From assembly GCA_038206395.1 (NCBI GenBank), contig JBBRAX010000035.1, forward strand, positions 1 through 64,000: DNA of 64,000 nt, in the 5' to 3' direction. Source of the stretch: JAGSPQ01 sp038206395 (GTDB lineage: Bacteria; Myxococcota; Myxococcia; Myxococcales; Myxococcaceae). The notes beneath the pieces are model-generated. The model was not told the origin of the DNA. It ran no database searches and saw only the letters and a program-made list of their open reading frames with translations. The translations under genes and the position numbers were made by a program. Below, one piece after another: positions 7,640-15,606 of the stretch. The first letter of the stretch is position 1. Each line of letters starts with the position of its first letter.

Positions 7640-9757
7640 CTACGGACAAGAGAAGACATCAAGCGCCGAACTCGCATTGGCAGTTTGTCGCGGGTCGTGA
7701 CGGAACAACGGCCAAGGAGCAGTGGCGTCCAACCCCCGGGAGTCGACAATGATCGCGGTAAAGCGCGAGACCGCTGCAGGTGCTGGCGCGACGTAGAGAA
7801 CTCCTGGGCGACCGGGCAGGGGAACGCCGAAGGGGCGACGCGAACAGTCGAGGACAGAGAAGAATGACGAAATCTCGGGCGGTGCTGCCCACTGGACTTG
7901 GAGATCCGACTGGCGCCGCACCTGAAGCCCCGACAGCGCCGAGTGGTAGAGCAGGCCTCCTTGCCCGAGGGTCGCAGGGGCCTCAGAAACGTCTTGCGCG
8001 GTGCATTGCCAGCCTGGCAATCCACTGATCGTGCCCCGGCACAGGCGCCAATCGGTGCTGTTGAGCGTCTGAGCCACGAAGACCGTGTCGCCGGCGCCAA
8101 TGACCGGGGCCGACAGCGAGAAGGCGCTCCCAGGAGGTAACACGGAGGTCCACTGGACACCGCCATCGGCCAGGCTGAACGCTTTGAGTTCATTCGTCAC
8201 CTGCAGCAGCGCATTCGAGGTCACTGCCAGCCATTCACTTGCAGAGGCGGGCGAGGCAATCGAGGGTACGCCAACCGTAAAGCCAGCATCAGCGAGCACG
8301 TACGCGGTCAGCTTGCCCTGGGTGCCATCGTTGTCGCGCACCCACAACTTCCCCTGGGCGATCACGGGGTGGGTCATCGACACCACCCGCCCGGTGCTGG
8401 CGTGCACTGGATTCGGCGCGTCGACACGGTAGGCGAACACGGTGTCTGGATTCTTCAGGATGACGAAAGCAGTCTCGCGCGAGACCGGATCCCCGCTGGT
8501 GGCGCTCAACCCCAAGGCTGGCAGCGTCGCGTTGCTGCTGGTGGGGCCCGCGTTCGACCAGCCCGTCGGGACGCCCGGAGAGTCTGAAGTGTAGGCTCTG
8601 AGCCGGGTCTGCTCGGAAAGCCAGAGCAGCGGAGGGGCTCCCCCGATCGAGCGCCCCAGCGCGGGCGGATTGGCCGCGAACCCGTCGATCAGGGCCCAAC
8701 GGTCGAGGCCTTCAGGGGTGAACGACAACTTCGAGCCCGACGGAGGGTGGCCGAGGAAGATGTTGCCGAACTCGTCCAGAGAAGGGACGACGGGGGCAGC
8801 GCCGGGCGGAAGTGGCCTCGACCATTTGAAGCGGGTGACCAGCGCCTGCCCGCCATCCACCGTCGCCCCCGCGTTGCCGAGGTCGTCGGCGGCGGTCGCG
8901 CTGACGCCTGCACGGGCGCGAAACGCATTCATCTCTGGCGCTGCAAAATCGACCGTGACTTCCCAGCAGAACGGGCCCGCATCGCATGGCGCGCCGCCAT
9001 CGAATGACGCCGCTCCGCCATCGGCGACGGCAAGCCGGACCACCACGCTCGAAGCCAATACGTCGAGGTCGTTCGAGATCAAGCGGACCTTTGCGGTCTC
9101 GTCGCGGCGCCAGGAACCTGGAGCAGCCAGGTCGACCTCGGTGACGATGGCGTTGTCGGTGCGAGGCGGCGCCGGCGGCAAGACCAACCTGTAGTTGGGC
9201 GCGGTGCGATCGACGACGGTGGTGGCAGCAGACGACAGCCCGTAAGTGTCCAGTGACGCTTCAAGTCGCCAGTGGCCCTCGGCCGCGACGTCGATCCCGT
9301 AGGCGTAGAATCCCGCGTCGACCAGTGGCAAACCGACGAGCACACTTCCCCCACCAGGGGCAACGATGCGTAAGTTGATCCCAGGCGGGTCGAACCGGCT
9401 TCGATTTGGCGCGAGGGCCAGGACGGCGGAAACATTGACCGTTCCGCCCCGCGTTCGAGCGGGCGCGGCCAGGGTCAACCCAGAGTACCGAGGCAGACAC
9501 TGGCCTTTGTCGCACTGCAGGGCGACGTCGCAGAAAACCTCAAGGCACAAGTCGGCCCCACCACCTCCCGCGCCGCCTCCGGCCATTCCACCGACGCCGC
9601 TGGGTTGCTCGACACAAATTCCGTCGCCCGGATGGCAATAGCCCCCGGGGCAGTCTGCGTCCGACGAGCAGGGCTTGAGCCTCCCGAAGCAGGAAGACAG
9701 CAACGCCAGCAGCCAGACGAAGACCGACAGAGTCCTGAAACCCAATTTAGAGGCCAT
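7640..9757 (-). CDS. Large lipoprotein, paralogue of the neighbouring 5288-7612 protein
   Basis: 705 residues. The signal peptide ends at lipobox LLSSC, then CSSDADCPGGYC (the same Cys head as its neighbour), a shorter Gly-rich linker, a DLCLEVFCD cluster, strands with Asp/Ala-rich turns, and a C-terminus with PWPLFRHDPRQT that matches the PWPKHQHDPANT ending of the neighbour. The shared order of motifs argues for a tandem duplication with later divergence. The start overlaps the stop of the kinase gene (9747-11306) by 11 bp, so lipoprotein production is tied to kinase production. No catalytic residues are recognised. Confidence 0.8.
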   Translation of the reverse strand: MASKLGFRTLSVFVWLLALLSSCFGRLKPCSSDADCPGGYCHPGDGICVEQPSGVGGMAGGGAGGGGADLCLEVFCDVALQCDKGQCLPRYSGLTLAAPARTRGGTVNVSAVLALAPNRSRFDPPGINLRIVAPGGGSVLVGLPLVDAGFYAYGIDVAAEGHWRLEASLDTYGLSSAATTVVDRTAPNYRLVLPPAPPRTDNAIVTEVDLAAPGSWRRDETAKVRLISNDLDVLASSVVVRLAVADGGAASFDGGAPCDAGPFCWEVTVDFAAPEMNAFRARAGVSATAADDLGNAGATVDGGQALVTRFKWSRPLPPGAAPVVPSLDEFGNIFLGHPPSGSKLSFTPEGLDRWALIDGFAANPPALGRSIGGAPPLLWLSEQTRLRAYTSDSPGVPTGWSNAGPTSSNATLPALGLSATSGDPVSRETAFVILKNPDTVFAYRVDAPNPVHASTGRVVSMTHPVIAQGKLWVRDNDGTQGKLTAYVLADAGFTVGVPSIASPASASEWLAVTSNALLQVTNELKAFSLADGGVQWTSVLPPGSAFSLSAPVIGAGDTVFVAQTLNSTDWRLCRGTISGLPGWQCTAQDVSEAPATLGQGGLLYHSALSGLQVRRQSDLQVQWAAPPEISSFFSVLDCSRRPFGVPLPGRPGVLYVAPAPAAVSRFTAIIVDSRGLDATAPWPLFRHDPRQTANASSALDVFSCP

Positions 9758-11306
9758 GCGCTTCCGCCCAATCGTTCAGAGCCAGGCTGGCGGCCACGCA
9801 CTGCGCCCCCGTAGAGGCCCGGTTGATCTGTTCTCTCACCCGCCCCAGTGTTCCCAAAGTCTTGTCGATCTGCGGCGCCTCGACGTGCTCGCCCAACAGC
9901 CGCTCGCGGACCCGGGCTTGAATCTCATCTGCGCGGGTTGCTTCTTCGTTGCGCCACTGACCGAGGTCGGCACAGCGGGGAAACTGCTCGATTCCCGGGG
10001 GCGCCGCGACCGCCGGGCTCGCTGGCGGCTTCGGGGTCCGCAGTGGCTGGACGGCGGGCGGTTTTCGCACCAGCGCAGCCAGCTCTGCATCGGGGCCGAG
10101 CACGACGGGAGACGACGGCTGCGGTTCGACTGGGCTCTTCACTTCCACTGGCGCCACTTCAAGCGGCACAGGCAGAGTGACGAGATCACGTGCAGGCGGC
10201 GCTTCGGGCCACAGCGCCCAGCCCAGCCCCCCCAGCAGAAAGAGCATCGCCAGCACTGCCACCCAGCTCGGAGCCCGTCGCGGCCCGACGGTCTTGGCGA
10301 TCAGCTCAGCGGTGGTGTTCGTTGCGGTCACCGACGCGAGCGGTGCGGAGTTCGCGGCGTCGTCGGGACCCAGAGGCATCGGCTTGATCGAAGTCGCATC
10401 CCGCTCGAGCGCCTTCAACAGCCGTTGCACGGACTGACGGGCCAGGTCTGCAGTCGCCGGCCGATTGTCCGGCTCTTTCTCGAGCAGGGCGTGGACGAAC
10501 TCGCAAACCCCTTCGGGCAGTGAAGGTGCAGAAAACGAAAGCGGCGGCGGGCGGGCATGAACGTGAAGGCGCAGCAGCTCGACGACGCTGGTCGACATGA
10601 ATGGAAGCTGGCCAGAGAGCATCTCGTAGAGCATGACCCCCAGGGCGTACAGGTCGGCCCGCCCGTCGCCCCGAATGCCCTGGGCCTGCTCGGGGGCGAT
10701 GTACTCGGGAGTGCCGGCCAGCAGCGACGAGGTCGACCGGCGCGACGTCGCCTCCCCGGTGAGCGATATCGGCGCCTCGCTGGCGAGGCCGAAGTCCACG
10801 ATCTTCAACACGACCTGCCCGCCGTGCTCGCTGCTCTTCATGATGTTGGCGGGCTTCAGATCCCGATGAACGATGCCCTTCTTGTGGGCCTCGCCGAGCC
10901 CATTCAAGATCTGATCGGCAAACTGCAGCGCCTGCGCGGGCGGCAATGGCAGCCGGCCGCGCTGCCGTTGCTCGTTCAGATAGTGCTCGAGGGTGTTGCC
11001 CTCGATGAACTCCATCACCAGATACTGCAAGCCGTCGGGGGTGGCGCCGAAGTCCGAGACCTTGACGAGGTTTCGATTGTTGAGGGCAGCCAGCGCGCGG
11101 GCTTCGGTCAGGAAGCGCTTGGTCCACTCCGCGCTCTCGGCGACCTCGGGCCGCAGAAACTTCACCGCCGCCTTCATTCCGATCGCCTGGTGTTCGGCGA
11201 GGTAGACGGTTCCCATCCCACCTTCCGAGAGCCGCTTCTGGACCACGAAGGCCCCGATGCTGCGGCCGGTGAGGGAATCGATCGGGGGCAAAGTGGGCTC
11301 GGTCAC
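9747..11306 (-). CDS. Transmembrane Ser/Thr protein kinase (active-type)
   Basis: About 519 residues from GTG at 11306 (VTEPTLPP...). The frame stays open further upstream, but those codons give non-homologous sequence. Kinase domain about 17-300: glycine loop LSEGGMGTVY (26-35), Lys49 in AAVKF, HRDLKPAN at 147-154, DFG at 171-173, GTPEYIAPE. All catalytic residues are present, so it should phosphorylate Ser/Thr. A transmembrane helix (about 349-366) is followed by a Pro-rich exported tail containing two Cys. It is the first gene of the coupled minus-strand operon that carries two pseudokinases and three lipoproteins, so it is the likely catalytic core. Divergent from the ECF sigma gene. Confidence 0.92.
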   Translation of the reverse strand: MTEPTLPPIDSLTGRSIGAFVVQKRLSEGGMGTVYLAEHQAIGMKAAVKFLRPEVAESAEWTKRFLTEARALAALNNRNLVKVSDFGATPDGLQYLVMEFIEGNTLEHYLNEQRQRGRLPLPPAQALQFADQILNGLGEAHKKGIVHRDLKPANIMKSSEHGGQVVLKIVDFGLASEAPISLTGEATSRRSTSSLLAGTPEYIAPEQAQGIRGDGRADLYALGVMLYEMLSGQLPFMSTSVVELLRLHVHARPPPLSFSAPSLPEGVCEFVHALLEKEPDNRPATADLARQSVQRLLKALERDATSIKPMPLGPDDAANSAPLASVTATNTTAELIAKTVGPRRAPSWVAVLAMLFLLGGLGWALWPEAPPARDLVTLPVPLEVAPVEVKSPVEPQPSSPVVLGPDAELAALVRKPPAVQPLRTPKPPASPAVAAPPGIEQFPRCADLGQWRNEEATRADEIQARVRERLLGEHVEAPQIDKTLGTLGRVREQINRASTGAQCVAASLALNDWAEAHGL

Positions 11307-11584
11307 GGGACCTGCGCTTCTACCAGCCGGGTCCCACCTGGTCGACTTCACCAGTCGCGCAAACCTCACCGAGCCTGGCGAAACACACTTCGGCAGCCCT
11401 CCGTATGCTCTGCGACCCCATGCGCTCCGCCAGTCCACCCTTCCCGATGCCTGGTTGAGCAAAGGTGCTCTTCGAAGACGACCGCGGTTACTCCGCGTTT
11501 GCTTTCGGCGCCCGCACCATTCGGGCGGACACAGCGCTGTATCCCTCGAGTGCGGCGTCAGGCCTACACTGCGCGACCGCTGCG
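11307..11584. promoter_or_regulatory. Divergent intergenic region between kinase operon and sigma gene
   Basis: This 278-bp gap must hold the promoters of the minus-strand kinase operon and of the plus-strand sigma gene. The frames remain open through part of it in both directions, but neither extension resembles its protein family, so it is treated as non-coding. I cannot identify -35/-10 or -24/-12 elements with confidence. Confidence 0.4.
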
Positions 11585-12118
11585 ATGGCCGACCTGACGG
11601 ATGAACAATTGATGGAGCAGTTCTGCTCAGGGGACAAGGCCGCCTTCGCGACTTTGTTCGATCGCCTGGCCGGGCGGGTGCAATCCTTCTTGCTCCAGAT
11701 GGTGCGGGACCCAGCGCTGGCGGAAGACCTCACCCAGGCCACTTTTTTATCGGTGGTGCGCTCGCGTGACCGTTACACGTTCGGGTGTTCGGTCATGCCC
11801 TGGGTGCTCACCATCGCCGCCAACGCTGCCCGAGATGCGCTGCGCCGCAGGAAGCTCGAGCAGAACAACGCCGAAGTCGAGGAAGGGGTGGTGCACTCCG
11901 ACCCCACTGACCACGGGCTTCGCCGCCAGCTACAATCGGCGCTGCAGGAGCTGCCGGTGAGCCAGCGCGAGGTGGTGGTGCTTCACAAGGTCCAGGGCCT
12001 TTCTTTCGTGCAGGTCGCCGAGGCGGTCGGAATCACCGAGACCGCGGCCCGCATCCGCGCGCACCGGGGTTACGTAAAGCTCAGGTCGCTGCTCGCCCAC
12101 CTGGAAGAGTCGAAATGA
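11585..12118 (+). CDS. ECF-type RNA polymerase sigma factor
   Basis: 177 residues from ATG 11585 (MADLTDEQLMEQF). Region 2 contains the core-binding signature DPALAEDLTQATFL and a following aromatic/basic patch. Region 4 contains LPVSQREVVVLHKVQGLSFVQVAEAV followed by the recognition helix TETAARIRAHRGYVKLR. The length is typical of group 4 sigma factors. The stop overlaps the start of a predicted membrane anti-sigma gene by 4 bp, so the factor is probably held at the inner membrane until a signal releases it. In-frame codons upstream of 11585 do not match the family. Confidence 0.9.
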   Translation: MADLTDEQLMEQFCSGDKAAFATLFDRLAGRVQSFLLQMVRDPALAEDLTQATFLSVVRSRDRYTFGCSVMPWVLTIAANAARDALRRRKLEQNNAEVEEGVVHSDPTDHGLRRQLQSALQELPVSQREVVVLHKVQGLSFVQVAEAVGITETAARIRAHRGYVKLRSLLAHLEESK

Positions 12119-12762
12119 AGCTCGACGCGCTGCTGGTTGGGCAGAACACGTCGGCCTCGAAGCCGAGCGAAGCGATGCGCGCGGCGGTGCTGGCGGAGCT
12201 CGACGTCGCCAAGGTGTGCAGCTGGCGGGCCGACGTGGTGCGCGTCGTCGCGTCGTCGTGGTTGCTGGTGCTGGGCGTGGCCGGCGTGCTGCTCGCGGGT
12301 GGCGCAATCAGCGTCTCGCACCTCGCCGGCCGGGCCCCCAACATCCTCGGGCTGATGGGGTTGGCGGCGGCCTTCTCTTTCGTGGCGATCGCTCCGCGGC
12401 AGCGAGGCCGGGTGTCGCTGGCGCTCGGAGTCGGAGCCGTGGCGATGATCGGCCTCGTGTTCGCGCGGCAGACGGGGCAGGTCAGCGCGCTGCCCCAGTG
12501 GGTGTGCTCGCTGAGTCACCTGGCAGTCGCGGCCGGCCCCCTCGCGTTCGGAATGTCGCTGCTGCGCCACTCGGCAGTCTCTGCTCCGCGCGCGGCGCTG
12601 CTGGGCCTCGCGGTCGGCACCACGGGAGCGATCCTCGGGGAGCTCGCCTGCGACCAGGGCTGGTCACACGTCGCCATTTTTCATGTCGGGGCGTGGGTGG
12701 TGATCGCAGTGGTCGCGGCGGTCGTGTCACGCCGCATCGTGCCGCGCTCTTTCGCGCCCTGA
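12115..12762 (+). CDS. NrsF-like (DUF1109-type) membrane anti-sigma factor
   Basis: 215 residues. A short polar N-terminus of about 38 residues is followed by roughly six hydrophobic segments (about 40-65, 75-92, 98-115, 130-150, 160-180, 188-205). The GELACDQ...H...FH pattern near the C-terminus resembles the Cys/His motif of the NrsF/DUF1109 anti-sigma family. It starts within the stop codon of the sigma gene (ATGA). The known family role is to sequester the partner ECF factor at the membrane. The family call rests on topology and that one motif; the gene pairing strengthens it. Its 3' end overlaps the convergent EamA gene by 36 bp. Confidence 0.65.
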   Translation: MKLDALLVGQNTSASKPSEAMRAAVLAELDVAKVCSWRADVVRVVASSWLLVLGVAGVLLAGGAISVSHLAGRAPNILGLMGLAAAFSFVAIAPRQRGRVSLALGVGAVAMIGLVFARQTGQVSALPQWVCSLSHLAVAAGPLAFGMSLLRHSAVSAPRAALLGLAVGTTGAILGELACDQGWSHVAIFHVGAWVVIAVVAAVVSRRIVPRSFAP

Positions 12763-13602
12763 GATGGCGGTGCCGACTTCGCCGACGATGACGCCGGTGA
12801 TGATCAGGCCGCCGCCGACGAGCTCACGCTGGCCCAGCACCTCGTGCGTCATCGCGGTCGACCACGCGACGGCGAAGACGGGCTCCAGGGCGTAGACGAG
12901 CGCAGCGCGAACGGCGGTGGTGCGGGCCTGCGCCCAGGTCTGCAGGCCGATGCAGACGGTGGTGGCGAGGAAGCCGGTGGCCACGACAGCGCCCCACAAC
13001 GCAGGGGCCGACTCGAGCCGGCGTTCGCCGAAGGGCACCAGGGCCCAGAAGACGAGCGCGCTGATGGCGAGCTGGGCGGCGACGAGCCCGAAGGCGGGGT
13101 GCTTCGGCGCGTACCTTTCGGTGAGCGAGATGTGAAAGGCGAAGGCGACGGCGCCGCCGAGGGTCAGCAAGTCGCCGAGCAGGGTTCCGGCTGCGGCTCC
13201 CGCGCCCGTCAGCAGGTAGAGGCCGGCGACGGCGATGGACGCGCCGAGCACGGCAGCGATGGCGAGGCGGCGGCGGAAGAGCAGGCCTGAGATGAAGGGC
13301 ACGAGGATGACGCAGAGGCCGGTGAGAAACGCCGAGCGCGAGGGCGAGGTGTAGGCGAGGCCGAAGGTCTGCAGCAGGTAGCCGGTGAGCAGGAAGCCGC
13401 CGAGCACCCCGGCCGATCGCCAAAGCGCAGGGTCGAGCAGCGTGCGGCGGGCGATGACGATGGCGGTGAGGGCGCCGACGGTGAAGCGGAGGGCGAGAAA
13501 GGTCAGCGGGTCGGCGTGGCCGAGGGCGCCTTTGACGACGACGAAGGTGACGCCCCAGATGACGGTGATGAGTACGAGCACCGCATCAGCGGCGGGCTTC
13601 AC
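12727..13602 (-). CDS. EamA/DMT-family transporter
   Basis: About 291 residues with ten hydrophobic helices in two EamA halves; the first half opens VLVLITVIWGVTFVVVKGAL and the second begins after LLGDLLTLGGAVAFAFHI. The family exports metabolites such as amino acids or purines; the substrate cannot be told. GTG at 13602 is chosen because it overlaps the TGA of the upstream peptidase remnant by 4 bp (GTGA) and sits right before the first helix; an upstream in-frame ATG at 13671 adds a basic, non-homologous leader. It is the last gene of a minus-strand set beginning at the heme A synthase chimera. Confidence 0.88.
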   Translation of the reverse strand: MKPAADAVLVLITVIWGVTFVVVKGALGHADPLTFLALRFTVGALTAIVIARRTLLDPALWRSAGVLGGFLLTGYLLQTFGLAYTSPSRSAFLTGLCVILVPFISGLLFRRRLAIAAVLGASIAVAGLYLLTGAGAAAGTLLGDLLTLGGAVAFAFHISLTERYAPKHPAFGLVAAQLAISALVFWALVPFGERRLESAPALWGAVVATGFLATTVCIGLQTWAQARTTAVRAALVYALEPVFAVAWSTAMTHEVLGQRELVGGGLIITGVIVGEVGTAISGRERARHDAA

Positions 13603-13913
13603 GGAATGAAGAAGAAGGCCACTCCGAGAATCGCGTACACGCCGAGCCGAGCACCTCGAGGCCTTCTGCATCGGGCTTCCCGTCGAAAGACTCCGTGCGC
13701 ACCGGCGCAGTGCCGACGACGAGATGCGAGATCAACGCTCCGTCGGTGCGCAGCATCACCGCGATCTCTCCCGGCTTCATCGCGCCCTCGCATCACCTTC
13801 AACGACTCACCGCCGGTAAGCACCGGCCGCATGCTCCGCCCGCGCACCGAGATCCACATCACCTTCCCTTCCGGCTGCCCCTTCAGCAGCGCGCCGAGTG
13901 CGTCGGCGCTCAT
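13599..13913 (-). pseudogene. S24/S26-type peptidase, frameshifted
   Basis: The N-terminal frame (MSADALGALLKG..., ATG 13913 overlapping the upstream stop by 4 bp) contains GRSMRPVL, where Ser-Met matches the catalytic Ser of LexA/signal-peptidase-like S24/S26 domains. After about 45 codons the family-like sequence jumps to the next frame (MKPGEIAVMLRTDGALISHL, about 13780-13640). Near 13640 it returns to the first frame for LGVYAILGVAFFFIP and the stop. One extra base near 13785 and one missing base near 13640 (a GGCTCGGC that would read GGCCTCGGC) would explain it. A full-length product would need both shifts corrected. Either a genuine pseudogene or two sequence errors. Confidence 0.7.
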
Positions 13914-14788
13914 TCCAGGAGCCACTGCTTCAAGAAGGGTCCGACTGCTGGGTCCTTGCGGAACGTGAGCCGTTGAACGCCGACGGTATCGACCAGTGAG
14001 AGGAGCCGTCGCTTTTGCTCGCCCAGTGAGCCCTCGCCCGTGTCGAACCAGAACAACTGAGGCAAGAGCTCGCGAAGGGCCACCACCGTGTCTGCAGGCT
14101 CGACCGCCTCGTGCGGTCCCTTCGTCAGCAACAGCAGCGATCGCAGCTTCACCGGCCCGGGCTGGCCCACGTTCTCGACGTTCGATCGAAACGGAGTACC
14201 GAAGCAGATGCCTCCAGGCATCAGCTGGACGATCTCGTCAGTCAGAAGATCGGCATTGCCAGGCGAACCCGCGCAAAGCCGCGCCAGGGTCGACTTGCCA
14301 GCCAGCAAGGCGCCCACCGGCACGATGAACCGCGTCAGCGACTTCTGCACCGCGGGCATCGCCTCGCGCGAAGGGTGGGTGAGGAACGCGAGCGTCGTCA
14401 TCAGCACGAAGAACGCGGTCGCTACCGCGAGGTGCGCCGACGTCACTTCCCACGGCAGGCGGAGGATGACGGTCGCAGCCCCCAGCAGCGCCTGAATGGT
14501 GACGAGCACCGAGGCGAGGATGCTGAGCTTCACCAGGTGCCTCTGGTGGCGACGGTATTTCAGAATCAACGCCATCAGCCCGAACGTCATCGCGCCGACG
14601 AAAGACGCGATCAGGCGATGCGAGTGCTCGTACTGCTTCCCGTCGACCATCTGGGGGAAGAACTTCCCTTCGCACAGGGGCCAGTCGGGGCAAGCAAGGC
14701 CCGACTCGGTGACGCTGGTCAAGCCGCCAAAGATCGTGAGGATGAAGGTGGCCACAGCAGCGGCAATGGCGAATCGATGAACGCGCAC
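13910..14788 (-). CDS. Chimeric ORF: N-terminal half of heme A synthase joined to HprK-like P-loop domain
   Basis: 292 residues from GTG. Residues 1-157 match the first half of CtaA/Cox15 heme A synthase: four helices, Cys33 and Cys39 in ESGLACPDWPLCEG, the EHSHR haem-ligand motif at 54-58, and the helix pair up to LTRFIVPVGALLA. The second four-helix half that the enzyme needs is absent. From about residue 159 the protein becomes an HPr-kinase-like P-loop domain: GALLAGKST (159-167, Walker A), LLTDEIVQL, GTPFRSNVENVG and LLLLTKGPHEAVEP. The P-loop itself forms the join, at about 14290-14320. The half-enzyme is unlikely to make heme A; the kinase-like part may still bind nucleotide. Its stop overlaps the peptidase start. 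Confidence 0.85.
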   Translation of the reverse strand: MRVHRFAIAAAVATFILTIFGGLTSVTESGLACPDWPLCEGKFFPQMVDGKQYEHSHRLIASFVGAMTFGLMALILKYRRHQRHLVKLSILASVLVTIQALLGAATVILRLPWEVTSAHLAVATAFFVLMTTLAFLTHPSREAMPAVQKSLTRFIVPVGALLAGKSTLARLCAGSPGNADLLTDEIVQLMPGGICFGTPFRSNVENVGQPGPVKLRSLLLLTKGPHEAVEPADTVVALRELLPQLFWFDTGEGSLGEQKRRLLSLVDTVGVQRLTFRKDPAVGPFLKQWLLE

Positions 14789-14854
14789 GCCAGTCCATTA
14801 GCCAGTGACTCCCCGATACTCAAGCGAGCGTACCGGCCAAAATTCGGGTGCGGC

Positions 14855-15499
14855 TTACCGCGCCGGAAAGCGAAACTTGGGGTCGGCGGTGGCGCCATCG
14901 GCGACCGTGATTTCGGTGTGAACCGAGCCCAGGCGCTCGTTCCACGCCTCGATGCCGTAGGTGCCGGCCGGCACGCCGGAAATCTCGAAGCTGCCGTCGT
15001 CCGCGGTGACGGCGAAGTACGGGTGGGGGCTGACCACGACGTACGCGCGCATCCACGGGTGCAGGTCGCAGCCGAGCTTCACCACGCCTGAAACCGCCGC
15101 GCCCTTCACCACGTCCTTCGTGCCGGGCGCGTGGATGACGTGGAAGAGCGTCTGGTCGCCCGCAGTCGCACGCACGCTGTGCACCGTGCCGTCGGCGTTG
15201 CGCAGCAGAACCTTCTGGCCTTCGACGGCGCCCTGCAGCCAGGGCTCGAACGCACAGCCCTTCTCTTCGACGGAGATGGGGGTGGCGGGCGGCGGCTGCG
15301 TGGGCGCGTGGGTGGTGAGGCGAACGAGGGCGCGCCGCTGCCAGGGGACGACGGCCTTCTTGCAGGCCGGCTCATCCGACTTCGCGGGCGTCGGCTTGAA
15401 GGAACGTCCGCGGAAGTCGACCGTGCCGGCGATCCGCCCTGCTGCTTGGGCCGGCAGCGCCAGCAGCACCACCGCCGCGAGCTGGAGGGTGACCTTCAC
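14855..15499 (-). CDS. Exported cupredoxin-like protein with C-terminal beta-sandwich
   Basis: 214 residues from GTG. Signal peptide (VTLQLAAVVLLALPAQAA), then a plastocyanin-like domain with probable copper ligands His107 (GTVHSVR), Cys144, His147 and Met150 (CDLHPWM). A carboxypeptidase-regulatory-like segment follows (DDGSFEISGVPAGTYGIEAWN, split here from about residue 165). The same design recurs at 61796-62692. Family members of this 'methylamine utilization'-like type are periplasmic electron carriers or copper binders; the partner is unknown. A set of three 24-bp repeats lies immediately upstream and may be regulatory. Confidence 0.78.
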   Translation of the reverse strand: MKVTLQLAAVVLLALPAQAAGRIAGTVDFRGRSFKPTPAKSDEPACKKAVVPWQRRALVRLTTHAPTQPPPATPISVEEKGCAFEPWLQGAVEGQKVLLRNADGTVHSVRATAGDQTLFHVIHAPGTKDVVKGAAVSGVVKLGCDLHPWMRAYVVVSPHPYFAVTADDGSFEISGVPAGTYGIEAWNERLGSVHTEITVADGATADPKFRFPAR

Positions 15500-15520
15500 C
15501 GAGGATGCTCATCCCTCGAC

Positions 15521-15596
15521 TTCTCTCGGGCGGGATGAACGGGGCACGTTCTCTCGGGATGCACGGGGGGCGTTTTCTCGGGCTGCACGGGGCACC
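15521..15596. repeat. Three imperfect 24-bp tandem repeats in a promoter region
   Basis: Copies at 15521-15548, 15549-15572 and 15573-15596 follow the pattern ttctctcggg-atgcacggggcacg. The first copy carries a 4-bp insertion (cggg) and the others differ at one to four bases. They fill most of the 107-bp gap in front of the cupredoxin gene (minus strand), after the end of the TPR gene. Repeated regulator-binding sites or relics of local duplication are both possible. Confidence 0.85.
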
Positions 15597-15606
15597 GCCG
15601 CCCGGA

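Noticed and set aside
15521..15596. Three 24-bp repeats as CRISPR
   Set aside because: Direct contiguous repeats with no spacers.
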